This document shows, piece by piece, positions 42,771 to 51,560 of a stretch of DNA of 64,000 nucleotides; within the stretch, counting starts at the first letter, position 1, and the number at the start of each line of letters is the position of its first letter. The position numbers and the translations under genes are program-made. This stretch comes from Rhizobium sophorae (GTDB lineage: Bacteria > Pseudomonadota > Alphaproteobacteria > Rhizobiales > Rhizobiaceae), in NCBI RefSeq assembly GCF_013087515.1, contig NZ_JABFCN010000003.1, forward strand, positions 304,131 through 368,130, written 5' to 3'. Below the pieces are notes generated by a model that saw only the letters and a program-made list of their open reading frames with translations, did not search any database and was not told where the DNA came from.

Positions 42771-43400
42771 TCAGGCCGCCAACTTGCTTGCTTCCGGCCA
42801 GGCTTCCATCGCGACGCGACCGATAGTCTCAAGCTTCGCGCGGCTTGCTCCATCGCGGGCCTGGACGGCCATTCCGCGAATGATGACGTGGATGAAGGCG
42901 GCAAGCCCTTCGGCATCGATCGTGTCGGGCATATCTCCCTCCCTGATTCCCTTTCGGATGCGATCGGTGAGATAGACCTCGGAAGCCGCGCGATACTCGA
43001 CCATCATGTCACGGATTGGCATGAGGTCGGGTGCCTGATGTGTACCCGACAGCGAAACCATACAGCCGCGTGGCAAATCCTCGCGCGTGAACTGTTCAGC
43101 AGCAGATTCCAGGAGATGGGTAAATGCTTGCCGAGTCGTCGCTCCGTCTTCCGACAGCGCGCCCTGGATCCACGTCTGGGCGGAATCCATGAAGTTCTCG
43201 GTAGCCTCCCGGTAAAGGCGCTCCTTGCTGCCGAACGAGTTATAAAATGTCGACGGGCTGATGCTCATCTTGGAGATGAGCTCCTCGAAGGTCGTGCCCT
43301 CGTAGCCATTCTCCCAAAACAGCTTCATCGCCTCGCGCAACACCGATGGACGGTCGAATGTGGACGGCCGACCGCGGCCGCGTTTTTGTGTCTCTAACAT
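42771..43400 (-). CDS. TetR-family regulator of the efflux adaptor gene
   Basis: This 209-residue TetR protein is unlike the three palindrome-regulon TetR proteins. It starts KRGRGRPSTFDRPSVLREAMKLFWENGYEGTTFEELISKMSISPSTFYNSFGSKERLYREA, with the recognition helix SPSTFYNSFGSK. The C-domain includes DLPRGCMVSLSGTHQAPDL. It is divergent from the efflux adaptor gene (43531) and probably represses it through inverted repeats between the two. The ATG at 43400 is chosen; a GTG at 43415 is possible. Confidence 0.84.
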   Translation of the reverse strand: MLETQKRGRGRPSTFDRPSVLREAMKLFWENGYEGTTFEELISKMSISPSTFYNSFGSKERLYREATENFMDSAQTWIQGALSEDGATTRQAFTHLLESAAEQFTREDLPRGCMVSLSGTHQAPDLMPIRDMMVEYRAASEVYLTDRIRKGIREGDMPDTIDAEGLAAFIHVIIRGMAVQARDGASRAKLETIGRVAMEAWPEASKLAA

Positions 43401-43483
43401 TTTTGGTGCTTTCACTCCAAAATTCGCTTGACTTGGTTTGGCCTCTCGCCATATTGATGATTATAGGAGCAGTTACTCCAAAA
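43399..43483. promoter_or_regulatory. divergent TetR 4 / efflux-adaptor promoter and operators
   Basis: TTGACT (43428-43433) and CATATT (43450-43455, 16-bp spacer) make a plus-strand promoter. It is bracketed by two related elements: TTTTGG-N10-CCAAAA (43401-43422) and GGAG-N6-CTCC (43466-43479), which share ACTCCAAAA, 60 bp apart. These are candidate operators for the adjacent TetR. None of the CTATCGATAG palindromes occurs here. Confidence 0.45.
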
Positions 43484-43530
43484 ATAAAGACCCTTTCGAA
43501 ATATCTATCAAACCAAAAGGAAGACACATC

Positions 43531-44775
43531 ATGAGCGACTTTGTTATGAGATCCCCGATCGACAACACAGTTTCCAATAAAGCACGTAGCCACAAGGGCT
43601 TGCGCTGGCAGCTCCCCCTTCTCACCGCGATTGTCGCCGGTGGCGTGGGCGGGTTCGCTTACTTCAGCCAGGAGACCTCGCAGGCTTCGGTTGCTCCTGC
43701 CGCGCCACTGGCGGCCGTCACCGTCAGCAACCCGCTGCAGCGCGACGTCGATACACGCCTTGGAGCGATTGGCCAGTTCTCGGCCGTCAACAAGGTCGAG
43801 CTCCGCGCCCAGGTCGGCGGCACGCTGTCAGAGATCCACTTCGAGGACGGCCAGATCGTCAAAAAGGGTGATCTTCTGTTTGCCATCGATCCCCGCCCCT
43901 ACGAGATCAAACTTGCCCAGGCGAACGCAGCGCTCGAATCGGCCAAGGCACGGTATAACCTCGCAACAAACCAGCTGGATCGGGTGCAGGCACTCCTCAA
44001 GACCGGCACCTCGACACGAGAAATCCTCGATCAGCGTGTTTCCGAGCAACATGCCGCGCAGGCCGCGATCGACGACGCACAGTCACAGATCCGCAACGCT
44101 CAGCTCGATCTCGAATATACGAAGGTGAGGGCACCCTTCACTGGCCGTATCGGAGCTCGGCAGGTCTCAACCGGTGGCCTGATTGCCGGCAGTCGCGCTG
44201 CGGCCAGCCCGACGACGTTGCTCGCAACACTCGTCTCGCTCGACCCGATCTATCTCGACTTCGATATGAGCGAACAGGATTACCTGACGTTCCAGCGCCA
44301 GCGCCAAAAGCAGACCGGCTCGCTCGACAACAAGGTCGAGGCATCGCTGAGCGACGAAACCGACTATGGCCTTCAGGGCTCACTCAACTTCCTCGACAAC
44401 GCGGTTGACCGCTCGAGCGGTACGATCCATACCCGCGCGACGTTCAAGAACCCTGATCTCTTCCTGGCGCCTGGACAGTTTGCCCGTGTTCGTATCGGCT
44501 TGACCGCTCCGGCTCCGGCGCTCCTCGTGCCCGACGCTTCCGTTCTTGCCGATCAGTCCTCGCATATCGTCCTGACCGTCAGCGACAAGAATGTGGTCGT
44601 GCCGAAGCCGGTGGAGCTCGGTGACTTGCGCGACGGCTTGCGTGTCGTCCGCTCGGGCCTTGTTGCCACTGACAAGGTCATCATCGATGGCATCCCAACC
44701 GCCCGTCCGGGCTCGGTTGTCGACCCGCGCGCAGAGCCGACCAAGGTCGCCTTGAACAAGACTGTGACCGAATGA
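43531..44775 (+). CDS. RND efflux periplasmic adaptor (membrane fusion protein)
   Basis: This 414-residue HlyD/MexA-type adaptor has an N-terminal membrane anchor (LPLLTAIVAGGVGGFAYFS, residues about 24-42). A lipoyl half follows (VELRAQVGGTLSEIHFEDGQIVKKGDLLFAIDP), then a coiled-coil hairpin (ANAALESAKARYNLATNQLDR), the second lipoyl half (IRNAQLDLEYTKVRAPFTGRIGARQVSTGGLI) and a beta-barrel (LFLAPGQFARVRIGL). It bridges the RND pump at 45071-48241 to an outer-membrane channel. AAAGGAAG precedes the ATG at 43531. It has its own TetR-controlled promoter, separate from the pump's. Confidence 0.88.
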   Translation: MSDFVMRSPIDNTVSNKARSHKGLRWQLPLLTAIVAGGVGGFAYFSQETSQASVAPAAPLAAVTVSNPLQRDVDTRLGAIGQFSAVNKVELRAQVGGTLSEIHFEDGQIVKKGDLLFAIDPRPYEIKLAQANAALESAKARYNLATNQLDRVQALLKTGTSTREILDQRVSEQHAAQAAIDDAQSQIRNAQLDLEYTKVRAPFTGRIGARQVSTGGLIAGSRAAASPTTLLATLVSLDPIYLDFDMSEQDYLTFQRQRQKQTGSLDNKVEASLSDETDYGLQGSLNFLDNAVDRSSGTIHTRATFKNPDLFLAPGQFARVRIGLTAPAPALLVPDASVLADQSSHIVLTVSDKNVVVPKPVELGDLRDGLRVVRSGLVATDKVIIDGIPTARPGSVVDPRAEPTKVALNKTVTE

Positions 44776-44783
44776 GGCCCCTG

Positions 44784-44804
44784 TGCAGCCGACATGAGGC
44801 TGCA
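44784..44804 (+). terminator. hairpin after the adaptor gene
   Basis: TGCAGCC (44784-44790) pairs exactly with GGCTGCA (44798-44804) around a 7-nt loop, 9 bp after the adaptor stop. There is no long T-tract, so it may terminate weakly or protect the mRNA end. It supports separate transcription of adaptor and pump. Confidence 0.35.
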
Positions 44805-44916
44805 TCGAGAAAGACAGTCTCGGCATGGTTCCGAGCCCCTCCAAGACGGATGAACGTTGGCTCGCTCCTCCGTCTCGAAGGATTAAACGAAAGAAAAAGC
44901 TCGGGGAACTGCGGCT

Positions 44917-44987
44917 CTATCGATAGATAGAGGATTGACACGCCTCCGTCCGCCCCTCTAATTGTCCAGCAATCTATCGATAGATAG
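44917..44987 (+). promoter_or_regulatory. regulon promoter with flanking operators (RND pump)
   Basis: CTATCGATAGATAG (44917-44930), AGGA, TTGACA (-35, 44935-44940), a 16-nt spacer, TCTAAT (-10, 44957-44962), then a second CTATCGATAGATAG (44974-44987). Core centres are 57 bp apart. This is the clearest promoter of the set, with consensus -35. The pump start is 83 bp downstream. Confidence 0.8.
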
Positions 44988-45070
44988 TTACGGTTTGAAC
45001 TTCACACGGTGTCGACCGTGGTTGAACTCGCTCAAGCCGCGTCTATTCAAAACCTAGGCTGAGTCGAACC

Positions 45071-48000
45071 ATGAAGCTCGCACATTTTTTCATCGATCAT
45101 CCACGCTTCGCGACGGTGATCAACATCTTCTTCGTGTTGATCGGTCTGGCGATGCTGACGTCGCTGCCGGTTGCCCAATACCCCAACATCGTTCCACCGA
45201 CTGTTCAGATTACAACCGCCTACCCCGGTGCGTCAGGTGAGATCGTGGCCCGCACGGTCGCCACGCCGCTTGAGCAGGCTGTGAATGGCGTCGAGAGCAT
45301 GGACTACATCACCAGTCAGTCGACCGGAAATGGCCTTTTGACCATCACCGTGATCTTCAAGGTTGGGACTGATCCCAACACGGCGCTGATGTTGACCCGA
45401 AACCGGGTTCAAGACACGCTCTCGCGCCTCCCACAGGAAGTCCAGCTTCAGGGCGTGCAGGTCAAGAAGACCATCCCGGCACTCTTGCTCGGCGTGCATC
45501 CTTACTCGCCAGACGGATCCCGTAGCGCCGAATACATCTCGAACTACTTCATCCTCCACGTCAAAGATGAAATCTCGCGTCTGCCAGGCGTCGCTGATCT
45601 CTGGAACCTAGGGGAGCGCCAGTACGCCATGCGGATCTGGGTTGATCCCGACAAGGCCGGCGCTTCCAACATCAGCGCGAACGAGATCCTGAGCGCGCTT
45701 CGTGCCCAGAACGCTCAGGTTTCGGCCGGAACCCTGAACGCACCACCAGTGTCGAACCCGGGAGCCTATCAGATCAGCGTCGAGGCGCTCGGTCGTCTGA
45801 CGACGCCCGAACAGTTCGGCGACGTCATCGTCAAGTCGGACGCACAAGGCCGAGTGACACGCATCCGCGATATCGCTCGCGTCGAGTTGGGCGCAGCCGA
45901 TTACGGTTCGAAAGCCTATGCGGACCGCTACGACTCGTCGCCGTTCTGGGTGATTGCCCAGCCTGGCGCAAACGTCGTCCAAGTTGAGAAGGCGGTCTGG
46001 GGCAAGATGGCGGAGTTGAAGAAGAGCTTCCCGCCCGGCCTTGACTACATCAACATCTATGACCCGACGACTTTCGTCAGCCAGTCGATCGACGAAGTCG
46101 TGCACACGATCTTTGAAGCCATTGTCCTCGTCGTGATCGTGGTGTTTGTCTTCCTGCAAAATTGGCGGGCGACGATCATCCCGGTGTTGGCCATCCCGAT
46201 TTCGCTCGTCGGCACGTTCACGATCCTCGCCATCTTCGGTGTTTCCATCAACAATTTGTCGTTGTTCGGCCTCGTCCTCGCGGTCGGTATCGTCGTCGAC
46301 GACGCAATCGTCGTTGTCGAAAATGTCGAGCGCAATATGCAAGCGGGCATGTCGCCGCGCGAAGCAGCGCACCAGACCATGACCGATGTCTCAACGGCGT
46401 TGATCGCTATCGCATTGACACTCTGCGCGGTCTTCGTTCCGGCTGCGTTCATTTCGGGGATCGGTGGCCTGTTCTTCAAGCAGTTCGCAATCACGATCTC
46501 AGCCTCGACCGTGATCTCCTGCTTCGTCTCCCTGACGCTGAGCCCCGCTCTGTGCGCCGTCCTGCTGAAGCCGCATCAAACCGGTGAGCACGCCAAGCCG
46601 CGTGGTCTTCGCCGGATCATGCCCGCCATATTTGGCCGGTTCAACCGCGGCTTCGAGTGGCTGTCGTCCGCCTATGGCAAGATGACGGCGCGTTTCGTCC
46701 GCGTCACCGCCATCATCGGTTTCGTCTATCTCGCGCTGATCGGTCTTACGGGCTTCCAGATGTCGCGCATGCCCACGGGCTTCATCCCCGAACAGGACAT
46801 TGGATACCTGGTCGTGGTCATTCAGCTTCCTCCTGGCTCAAGCCTTGCCCGCACGGACGAAGTTGTCCGGCAGGTGAACGATATTGCCCTAAATATCAAG
46901 GGCATGGAGCATACCTCGCCGGTGACCGGCTTTGACGTGACGACCAACACCGTCGCGCCCAATGCAGGTACGATCTTCGTCGCGCTGCCTTCGCTCTATG
47001 GAAAGAGCATTCCGGGCGTGAACGCTGCAGCCATGCTGAAGATCCTTCGCGAGAAGGTGGCCGTTGTGAAGGATGCTTACGTTATTGCGGTCATGCCGCC
47101 GCCCGTTCAGGGCCTCGGCTCAGCCGGCGGTTTCAAGCTGATGCTCGAAGATCGCGGCGGCCTTGGGCCCCAGGCACTTGCCAAAGCCGCCAACGATCTC
47201 GTGGCGGCCGCCAATAAGGAACCGGCTTTCGGGGGCGTATTCACCCTCTACAATGCTGGTTCGCCATCGCTGTTTACTGACATCGATCGATTGAAGGCAG
47301 AGAAAGTCGGTTTGACGCCGGCGGACGTGTTTTCGACGCTGCAGCTCTATATCGGCTCGCAGTATGTCAATGACTTCAACTACCTCGGCCGCACCTTCCA
47401 GGTGATCGCGCAGGCCGAGGGGCAGTTCCGCGGAACGCCGGACGACGTCTCCCGTCTGAAAGTGCGCAACACCGCCGGCGAAATGGTGCCGATCGGTTCG
47501 GTCGCGACTTTCCGCAGCGAGACCGCGCCTTACCGCGTTCCGCGTCACAACCTCTACCCTGCGGCCGAGATCATGGGCGCGGCGGGAGCGGGCATCTCCT
47601 CGGGTACCGCCATGACGCGAATGGAAGAGCTCGCAAAGGAGGTTCTTCCGACCGGTGTCGGGTTCGAGTGGACCGAGTTGTCCTACCAGGAGAAGCAGCA
47701 GGGCACGCCGACGATCCTCGTCTTTGCAGCCGCCGCGTTGTTCGTCTTCCTCGTGCTCGCCGCACAGTATGAAAGCTGGAAAACACCGCTATCGATCGTG
47801 CTCATCCTGCCCATGTGCCTACTAACCGCAGCCGCCGGTTTGCAGCTACGCGGCATGCCGATCGACATCCTCGCGCAGATCGGCTTCGTCGTGCTCGTTG
47901 GCCTCGCTGCAAAGAACGCGATCCTGATCGTCGAGTTTGCACGCCAGGAAGAGGCGCGGGGCGAGTCCCCCGAACAGGCGGCGGTCGGCGCGGCGAAGAC

Positions 48001-48241
48001 ACGACTTCGGCCGATCCTTATGACGTCGTTTGCCTTCATCCTGGGTGTCCTGCCACTTGCGACCGCAACTGGCGCCGGTGCCGAGATGCGGCAATCGCTT
48101 GGAACCGCCGTCTTCTTCGGAATGCTGGGCGTGACGATCTTCGGGCTCCTTTTCACGCCAGCCTTCTACGTCATGGTCCAGCGATTCCGCGCGAAGAAGG
48201 CAGATCCGGTGGAGGAAGCCTCGGCTTCTCAATCCGCTTGA
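45071..48241 (+). CDS. RND multidrug efflux permease (HAE1/MexB-like)
   Basis: This full-length 1056-residue inner-membrane proton-driven RND pump has the N-terminal DHPRFATVINIFFVLIGLAML-type helix (here IDHPRFATVI), the proton-relay Asp pair in VGIVVDDAIVVVENVER (TM4) and Lys in GLAAKNAILIVEFARQEE (TM10). Periplasmic pore-domain motifs include TQSTGNG-like (ITSQSTGNGLLT) and QFAITISASTVISCFVSLTLSPALCA. It forms a trimer with the adaptor encoded upstream, and the outer-membrane channel must be supplied from elsewhere. It is transcribed from its own double-operator promoter, placing it in the palindrome regulon. Confidence 0.92.
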   Translation: MKLAHFFIDHPRFATVINIFFVLIGLAMLTSLPVAQYPNIVPPTVQITTAYPGASGEIVARTVATPLEQAVNGVESMDYITSQSTGNGLLTITVIFKVGTDPNTALMLTRNRVQDTLSRLPQEVQLQGVQVKKTIPALLLGVHPYSPDGSRSAEYISNYFILHVKDEISRLPGVADLWNLGERQYAMRIWVDPDKAGASNISANEILSALRAQNAQVSAGTLNAPPVSNPGAYQISVEALGRLTTPEQFGDVIVKSDAQGRVTRIRDIARVELGAADYGSKAYADRYDSSPFWVIAQPGANVVQVEKAVWGKMAELKKSFPPGLDYINIYDPTTFVSQSIDEVVHTIFEAIVLVVIVVFVFLQNWRATIIPVLAIPISLVGTFTILAIFGVSINNLSLFGLVLAVGIVVDDAIVVVENVERNMQAGMSPREAAHQTMTDVSTALIAIALTLCAVFVPAAFISGIGGLFFKQFAITISASTVISCFVSLTLSPALCAVLLKPHQTGEHAKPRGLRRIMPAIFGRFNRGFEWLSSAYGKMTARFVRVTAIIGFVYLALIGLTGFQMSRMPTGFIPEQDIGYLVVVIQLPPGSSLARTDEVVRQVNDIALNIKGMEHTSPVTGFDVTTNTVAPNAGTIFVALPSLYGKSIPGVNAAAMLKILREKVAVVKDAYVIAVMPPPVQGLGSAGGFKLMLEDRGGLGPQALAKAANDLVAAANKEPAFGGVFTLYNAGSPSLFTDIDRLKAEKVGLTPADVFSTLQLYIGSQYVNDFNYLGRTFQVIAQAEGQFRGTPDDVSRLKVRNTAGEMVPIGSVATFRSETAPYRVPRHNLYPAAEIMGAAGAGISSGTAMTRMEELAKEVLPTGVGFEWTELSYQEKQQGTPTILVFAAAALFVFLVLAAQYESWKTPLSIVLILPMCLLTAAAGLQLRGMPIDILAQIGFVVLVGLAAKNAILIVEFARQEEARGESPEQAAVGAAKTRLRPILMTSFAFILGVLPLATATGAGAEMRQSLGTAVFFGMLGVTIFGLLFTPAFYVMVQRFRAKKADPVEEASASQSA

Positions 48242-48362
48242 CCTCACGGGACGGGGATCGGCGCGTTGCCGGTCTCGCAACGAGCTCGATGCCGCGCTCC
48301 CAAGCTCTGGCGTAGTGGGGGATTCTGGAAGCTGAACTGCCCAAAGCGCGGAGAAGGGACGG

Positions 48363-48638
48363 TCAACCATTCCCCTCCGCCCGCAGGTCCTTGAGCCGGA
48401 CGCTGGCGAGGCGTGCTTTCGCTGCGGTGAAAACAAGGTCGATGACCTTGCTGTCATGGCCGAGCCTGAAACATTCCACGACAAGACCAACGAGCACGCT
48501 CTCGCTGATGACCAGCAAGTCCGAATAGGAGCCGCCAGCCGCTCGGGTCTCCGCGATGATTTCAGCAACGACGCGCTTTGCGAGGCGGTTGTGCAGTTCA
48601 GTCGCGGCCTCGGCGGTCAAACGGGGTTTTTCGGACAT
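48363..48638 (-). CDS. hypothetical protein, helical
   Basis: This roughly 91-residue all-helical protein runs MSEKPRLTAEAATELHNRLAKRVVAEIIAETRAAGGSYSDLLVISESVLVGLVVECF to DLRAEGNG. No family is recognised. The sequence has good coding character and is the only sensible frame in this interval. It is convergent with the pump gene and divergent from the operator-promoter of the old-yellow-enzyme gene. Confidence 0.5.
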   Translation of the reverse strand: MSEKPRLTAEAATELHNRLAKRVVAEIIAETRAAGGSYSDLLVISESVLVGLVVECFRLGHDSKVIDLVFTAAKARLASVRLKDLRAEGNG

Positions 48639-48732
48639 TTGCATCCTCGGTCGCCTTCTAGCGACTATGTGCTTGGCACTCGGTTACCATCGGGCGCGCG
48701 GCCTCGACTCGAATTATCGGGTCTGCATCTCT

Positions 48733-48809
48733 CTATCGATAGATAGATCTTGACGAGGAAGATTTCCAGTTGAATATTGTGGTTCGCCTAACGACCTATC
48801 GATAGATAG
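48733..48809 (+). promoter_or_regulatory. regulon promoter with flanking operators (OYE operon)
   Basis: CTATCGATAGATAG (48733-48746), ATC, TTGACG (-35, 48750-48755), then a second CTATCGATAGATAG (48796-48809) that reaches almost to the AAGGAGAT ribosome site. Core centres are 63 bp apart. The -10 is not clear (AT-rich GAATATTGT at 48772-48780). Confidence 0.75.
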
Positions 48810-48823
48810 AGCAAGGAGATAAG

Positions 48824-49978
48824 ATGAGTCTGCAACATTCCGCCACCGCCAGAACGCTCTTCACGCCCGTTCGCATCGGTCCCTTCACATTGAAACACCG
48901 TATCGTCCTGCCGCCGCTGAGCCGGCTGCGCGCGCAGCCGGGGACTGCTATTCCCAGCGAACTGCAGCTGGAATACTACTCGCAACGCGCCTCGGACGGC
49001 GGCCTTATCATCGCGGAGGCGACTGCGATCGCAGCGTCCGCGCGCGGCTACTACCACGCGCCCGGCCTTTACTCCGACGAGCAGGTCGCCGGATGGAAGC
49101 GCATCACCGACGCGGTTCACGCCAGGGGTGGCATCTTCTTCACGCAGCTCTGGCACGCCGGCCGTACGTCCCACATCGAGATCACGGGGTCGCAACCGGT
49201 GACGGCGTCGGTCGATCCGGCCTATTGGGCCGATACGAGCGTCATGGTCGATGCTCCCGACGGTTTCAAGCCGGCGTCACCGCATCGTGCACTCGAAACC
49301 GCCGAGATCGCAACGATCGTCGAACAGTATCGCGATGCCGCGCGGAACGCCAAGCGTGCGGGATTCGACGGCGTAGAGCTTATGGCTGCCAACGGCCACC
49401 TGATCGACCAGTTCCTCCAGGACAACGCGAACAAGCGCACCGACCGCTACGGCGGGTCGATCGAGAACAGGGCACGTCTTCTCCTTGAGGTCGTCAACAC
49501 GCTTACCGAAGTCTGGGGCGCCGATCGCGTCGGCGTGCGGCTTGCGCCGAGCAACAGCTTCAACGGCATGGGCGACAGCGATCCGCGTGCCTTGTTCGGC
49601 TATGTCGTGCAGCAGATGGACGCTCTGGGCATCGCCTACCTCCACATCATCGAGCCGCGCGTGAAGGGCGCTGACACGATCGCCGAGAGCCAGCCGCCAG
49701 TCGCCTCGCAACAGCTCGGCAAGCTCTTCCGCGGTCCCGTCATTGCCGCAGGCGGCTTCAATCCTGCGACGGCCGAGGCCACTGTGGCGACCGGCGACGC
49801 CAACCTGATCGCCTTCGGTCGCCACTTCGTCGCCAACCCGGACCTCCCGAAACGAATCGAGCGTGGCCTGCCGCTCAACCCGTACGATCGCAGCACATTC
49901 TACGCCTTCGACGCACGTGGCTACACCGACTATCCGTTCTACGACACATCGCTCGCCAATCCGCTCCCTGCGGCCTGA
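48824..49978 (+). CDS. old yellow enzyme (alkene reductase, NemA-like) with altered active site
   Basis: This 384-residue FMN-dependent ene-reductase of the OYE family has LFTPVRIGPFTLKHRIVLPPLSR, ATAIAASARGYYHAPGLYSD, TQLWHAGRTSH and DQFLQDNANKRTDRYGGSIENRARLLLEV, and the C-terminal IAFGRHFVANPDLPKRI. The substrate-binding pair, normally His-x2-His/Asn-G-Tyr (as in HGANGYL), reads MAANGHL here: the first His is Met and the Tyr is His. The family reduces alpha,beta-unsaturated carbonyls, N-ethylmaleimide and nitro compounds. In E. coli the OYE gene nemA is controlled by a TetR regulator (NemR), a parallel to this locus. AAGGAGAT precedes the ATG. Confidence 0.9.
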   Translation: MSLQHSATARTLFTPVRIGPFTLKHRIVLPPLSRLRAQPGTAIPSELQLEYYSQRASDGGLIIAEATAIAASARGYYHAPGLYSDEQVAGWKRITDAVHARGGIFFTQLWHAGRTSHIEITGSQPVTASVDPAYWADTSVMVDAPDGFKPASPHRALETAEIATIVEQYRDAARNAKRAGFDGVELMAANGHLIDQFLQDNANKRTDRYGGSIENRARLLLEVVNTLTEVWGADRVGVRLAPSNSFNGMGDSDPRALFGYVVQQMDALGIAYLHIIEPRVKGADTIAESQPPVASQQLGKLFRGPVIAAGGFNPATAEATVATGDANLIAFGRHFVANPDLPKRIERGLPLNPYDRSTFYAFDARGYTDYPFYDTSLANPLPAA

Positions 49979-49984
49979 AGACAC

Positions 49985-50015
49985 GTGCCCTGCCGGTCGC
50001 AGTCCGGCCGGGCAC
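49985..50015 (+). terminator. hairpin downstream of the OYE gene
   Basis: GTGCCCTGCCGG (49985-49996) and CCGGCCGGGCAC (50004-50015) form a 12-bp stem with one mismatch and a 7-nt loop, 7 bp after the stop. No T-tract follows, so read-through into the downstream DUF924 remnant and alkA is likely. Confidence 0.35.
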
Positions 50016-50150
50016 GGCCGCCCTTCTACCACATGGCGCGGCACGTTTCGTTGCAGCGTTCATCGCAGTCCTTTCAAACGTGGCGAGCTGGCGGCTGATC
50101 CGGACCGCGAGAAACAGCTGGTCCTAAACATGTGTAGGAGCAGAAGCACG

Positions 50151-50753
50151 ATGACCAAAACAATCCTGCATTCCCTCGAAACCGAAACCCTACGGCACGT
50201 GCGCGACCTTGATCCGCGCATTGCTGCGGTCAATACTTTCTGGCGTCGCGCTGGGCATCGACAGGTGGTTGGCAAAAGAGCCGCTCTTTGACGCCGATTT
50301 TCATCTCCGCTTCGAAGCCTTGCATTTCACGGCCGCCGCTCGCCAACTCGACCATTGGGCCGACACCGCCGAGGGCGCGCTGGCGCTCATGGTGTTACTC
50401 GACCAATTTCCGCGCAACAGCTATCGCAACACAGCGCACAGGTTCGCCACCGATCGGCTGGCGCTGCGGTTTGCTCGATTGGCGATCGACCGCGGCGACG
50501 AAACAGGCGAATCGAGCACGACTTGCGTGTGTTCTTCTACCTTCCGCTCATACATTCCGAGGACCTCGAAGATCAGGTCCGCGCGGTTCGGCTTTGCGAG
50601 GCCTCAATGGGTACGGGAGCTATCTTATACGCGCGTATTCATCACGATATCATCGCGCGCTTTGGGCGATTCCCGCACCGAAATCCCATGGTTGGGCGCG
50701 ACACAACGCCGGAGGAGCAAGCCTTCCTCGACGGCGGCGGTTTCACGGCTTGA
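50151..50753 (+). pseudogene. DUF924-family protein, two frameshifts
   Basis: A DUF924 gene (about 190 residues in the family) can be read in three pieces: MTKTILHSLETETLRHVRDL...FWRRAG (50151 to about 50257), LGIDRWLAKEPLFDADFHLRFEAL to LAIDRGDETG in the +1 frame (about 50257-50510), and DLRVFFYLPLIHSEDLEDQV to EEQAFLDGGGFTA back in the first frame to 50753. Two small indels separate the pieces. The core TPEE-FLAGG-type ending is preserved. The family has no well-established function. It lies between the OYE gene and alkA in the same direction. Confidence 0.78.
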
Positions 50754-50840
50754 TGAGCGCCGAGAGCATCGAGATCCCACATATGCCTCACCGACGAGGA
50801 TGGAAGCAAATGAAACCAACACCTGAAGGTCTGCAACATC

Positions 50841-51470
50841 GTGATCCCCACCGACGCTGAACTTGAAGCGGGCCGCCTCGCCCTCGCTCGCCTCGATCCG
50901 CTAATGGCGAAAGCACATGCCGAGGTTCGGCCCAGCACGTGGGTCGTTCGCGAGCGGGGCTTCAAGGGCCTCGTGCGCCAGATCATCGGCCAGCAGGTTT
51001 CGGTCGCCGCCGCCGATTCGATCCGGCGGAAAATGATCGACGGCCTCGGTACACTTACCCAGGAAACGATACTTGCCGCAAATGACGTTCAACTGCGAAG
51101 CTACGGACTGTCGGGTCAGAAAATTCGCTACGTGCGCGCCATCGCCGAGGCCGCAGAACTCTTCGAGCGACTCGACGAAATGTCAGACGAGGAGGCGATC
51201 ACGGCCCTCGTCGCTATCAAGGGTGTCGGTCGATGGACCGCCGAAACCTACCTCATGTTCTCCGAGGGGCGACTCGACTTCTTCCCTGCAGGCGACATCG
51301 CGTTGCAGGAGGGCTACCGGCTGCTCGTTGGTTGGGAAGCGCGACCGAGCGAAAAGGTGCTCTATGCTCGCGCCGAAACCTGGAAGCCTTATCGCGGCAT
51401 CGCCGCCCTGTTGCTTTGGGGTTATTATATGCAGGCGCGTGGCAGGGCCTCCGAGAGCGGCGCCGTCTGA
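50841..51470 (+). CDS. AlkA-type DNA-3-methyladenine glycosylase
   Basis: This 209-residue HhH-GPD superfamily base-excision glycosylase has LVRQIIGQQVSVAAADSIRRK (helix with the QQ substrate region), the helix-hairpin-helix IKGVGRWTAETYLMF and the catalytic Asp in FFPAGDIALQEGYRLL. It removes alkylated purines such as 3-methyladenine. The start is GTG at 50841. It is intact, whereas a larger Ada-AlkA fusion at 54881-56361 is broken, so this copy may carry the activity. It is downstream of the OYE promoter of the palindrome regulon. Confidence 0.88.
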   Translation: MIPTDAELEAGRLALARLDPLMAKAHAEVRPSTWVVRERGFKGLVRQIIGQQVSVAAADSIRRKMIDGLGTLTQETILAANDVQLRSYGLSGQKIRYVRAIAEAAELFERLDEMSDEEAITALVAIKGVGRWTAETYLMFSEGRLDFFPAGDIALQEGYRLLVGWEARPSEKVLYARAETWKPYRGIAALLLWGYYMQARGRASESGAV

Positions 51471-51531
51471 GTCATTGGCAGTGACGCCGAGTGTTGCAAT
51501 CGACGCCCCTAGTAATTTTCCTCATGACAGT

Positions 51532-51545
51532 CTATCTATCGATAG
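51532..51545 (+). promoter_or_regulatory. CTATCGATAG palindrome operator at TetR 3
   Basis: CTATCTATCGATAG followed by ACAGGAGACT lies 15 bp before the TetR 3 ATG, the same arrangement as at TetR 1. A promoter is expected upstream. The operator overlaps the leader, so binding would block initiation or early elongation. Confidence 0.72.
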
Positions 51546-51560
51546 ACAGGAGACTCTAAC

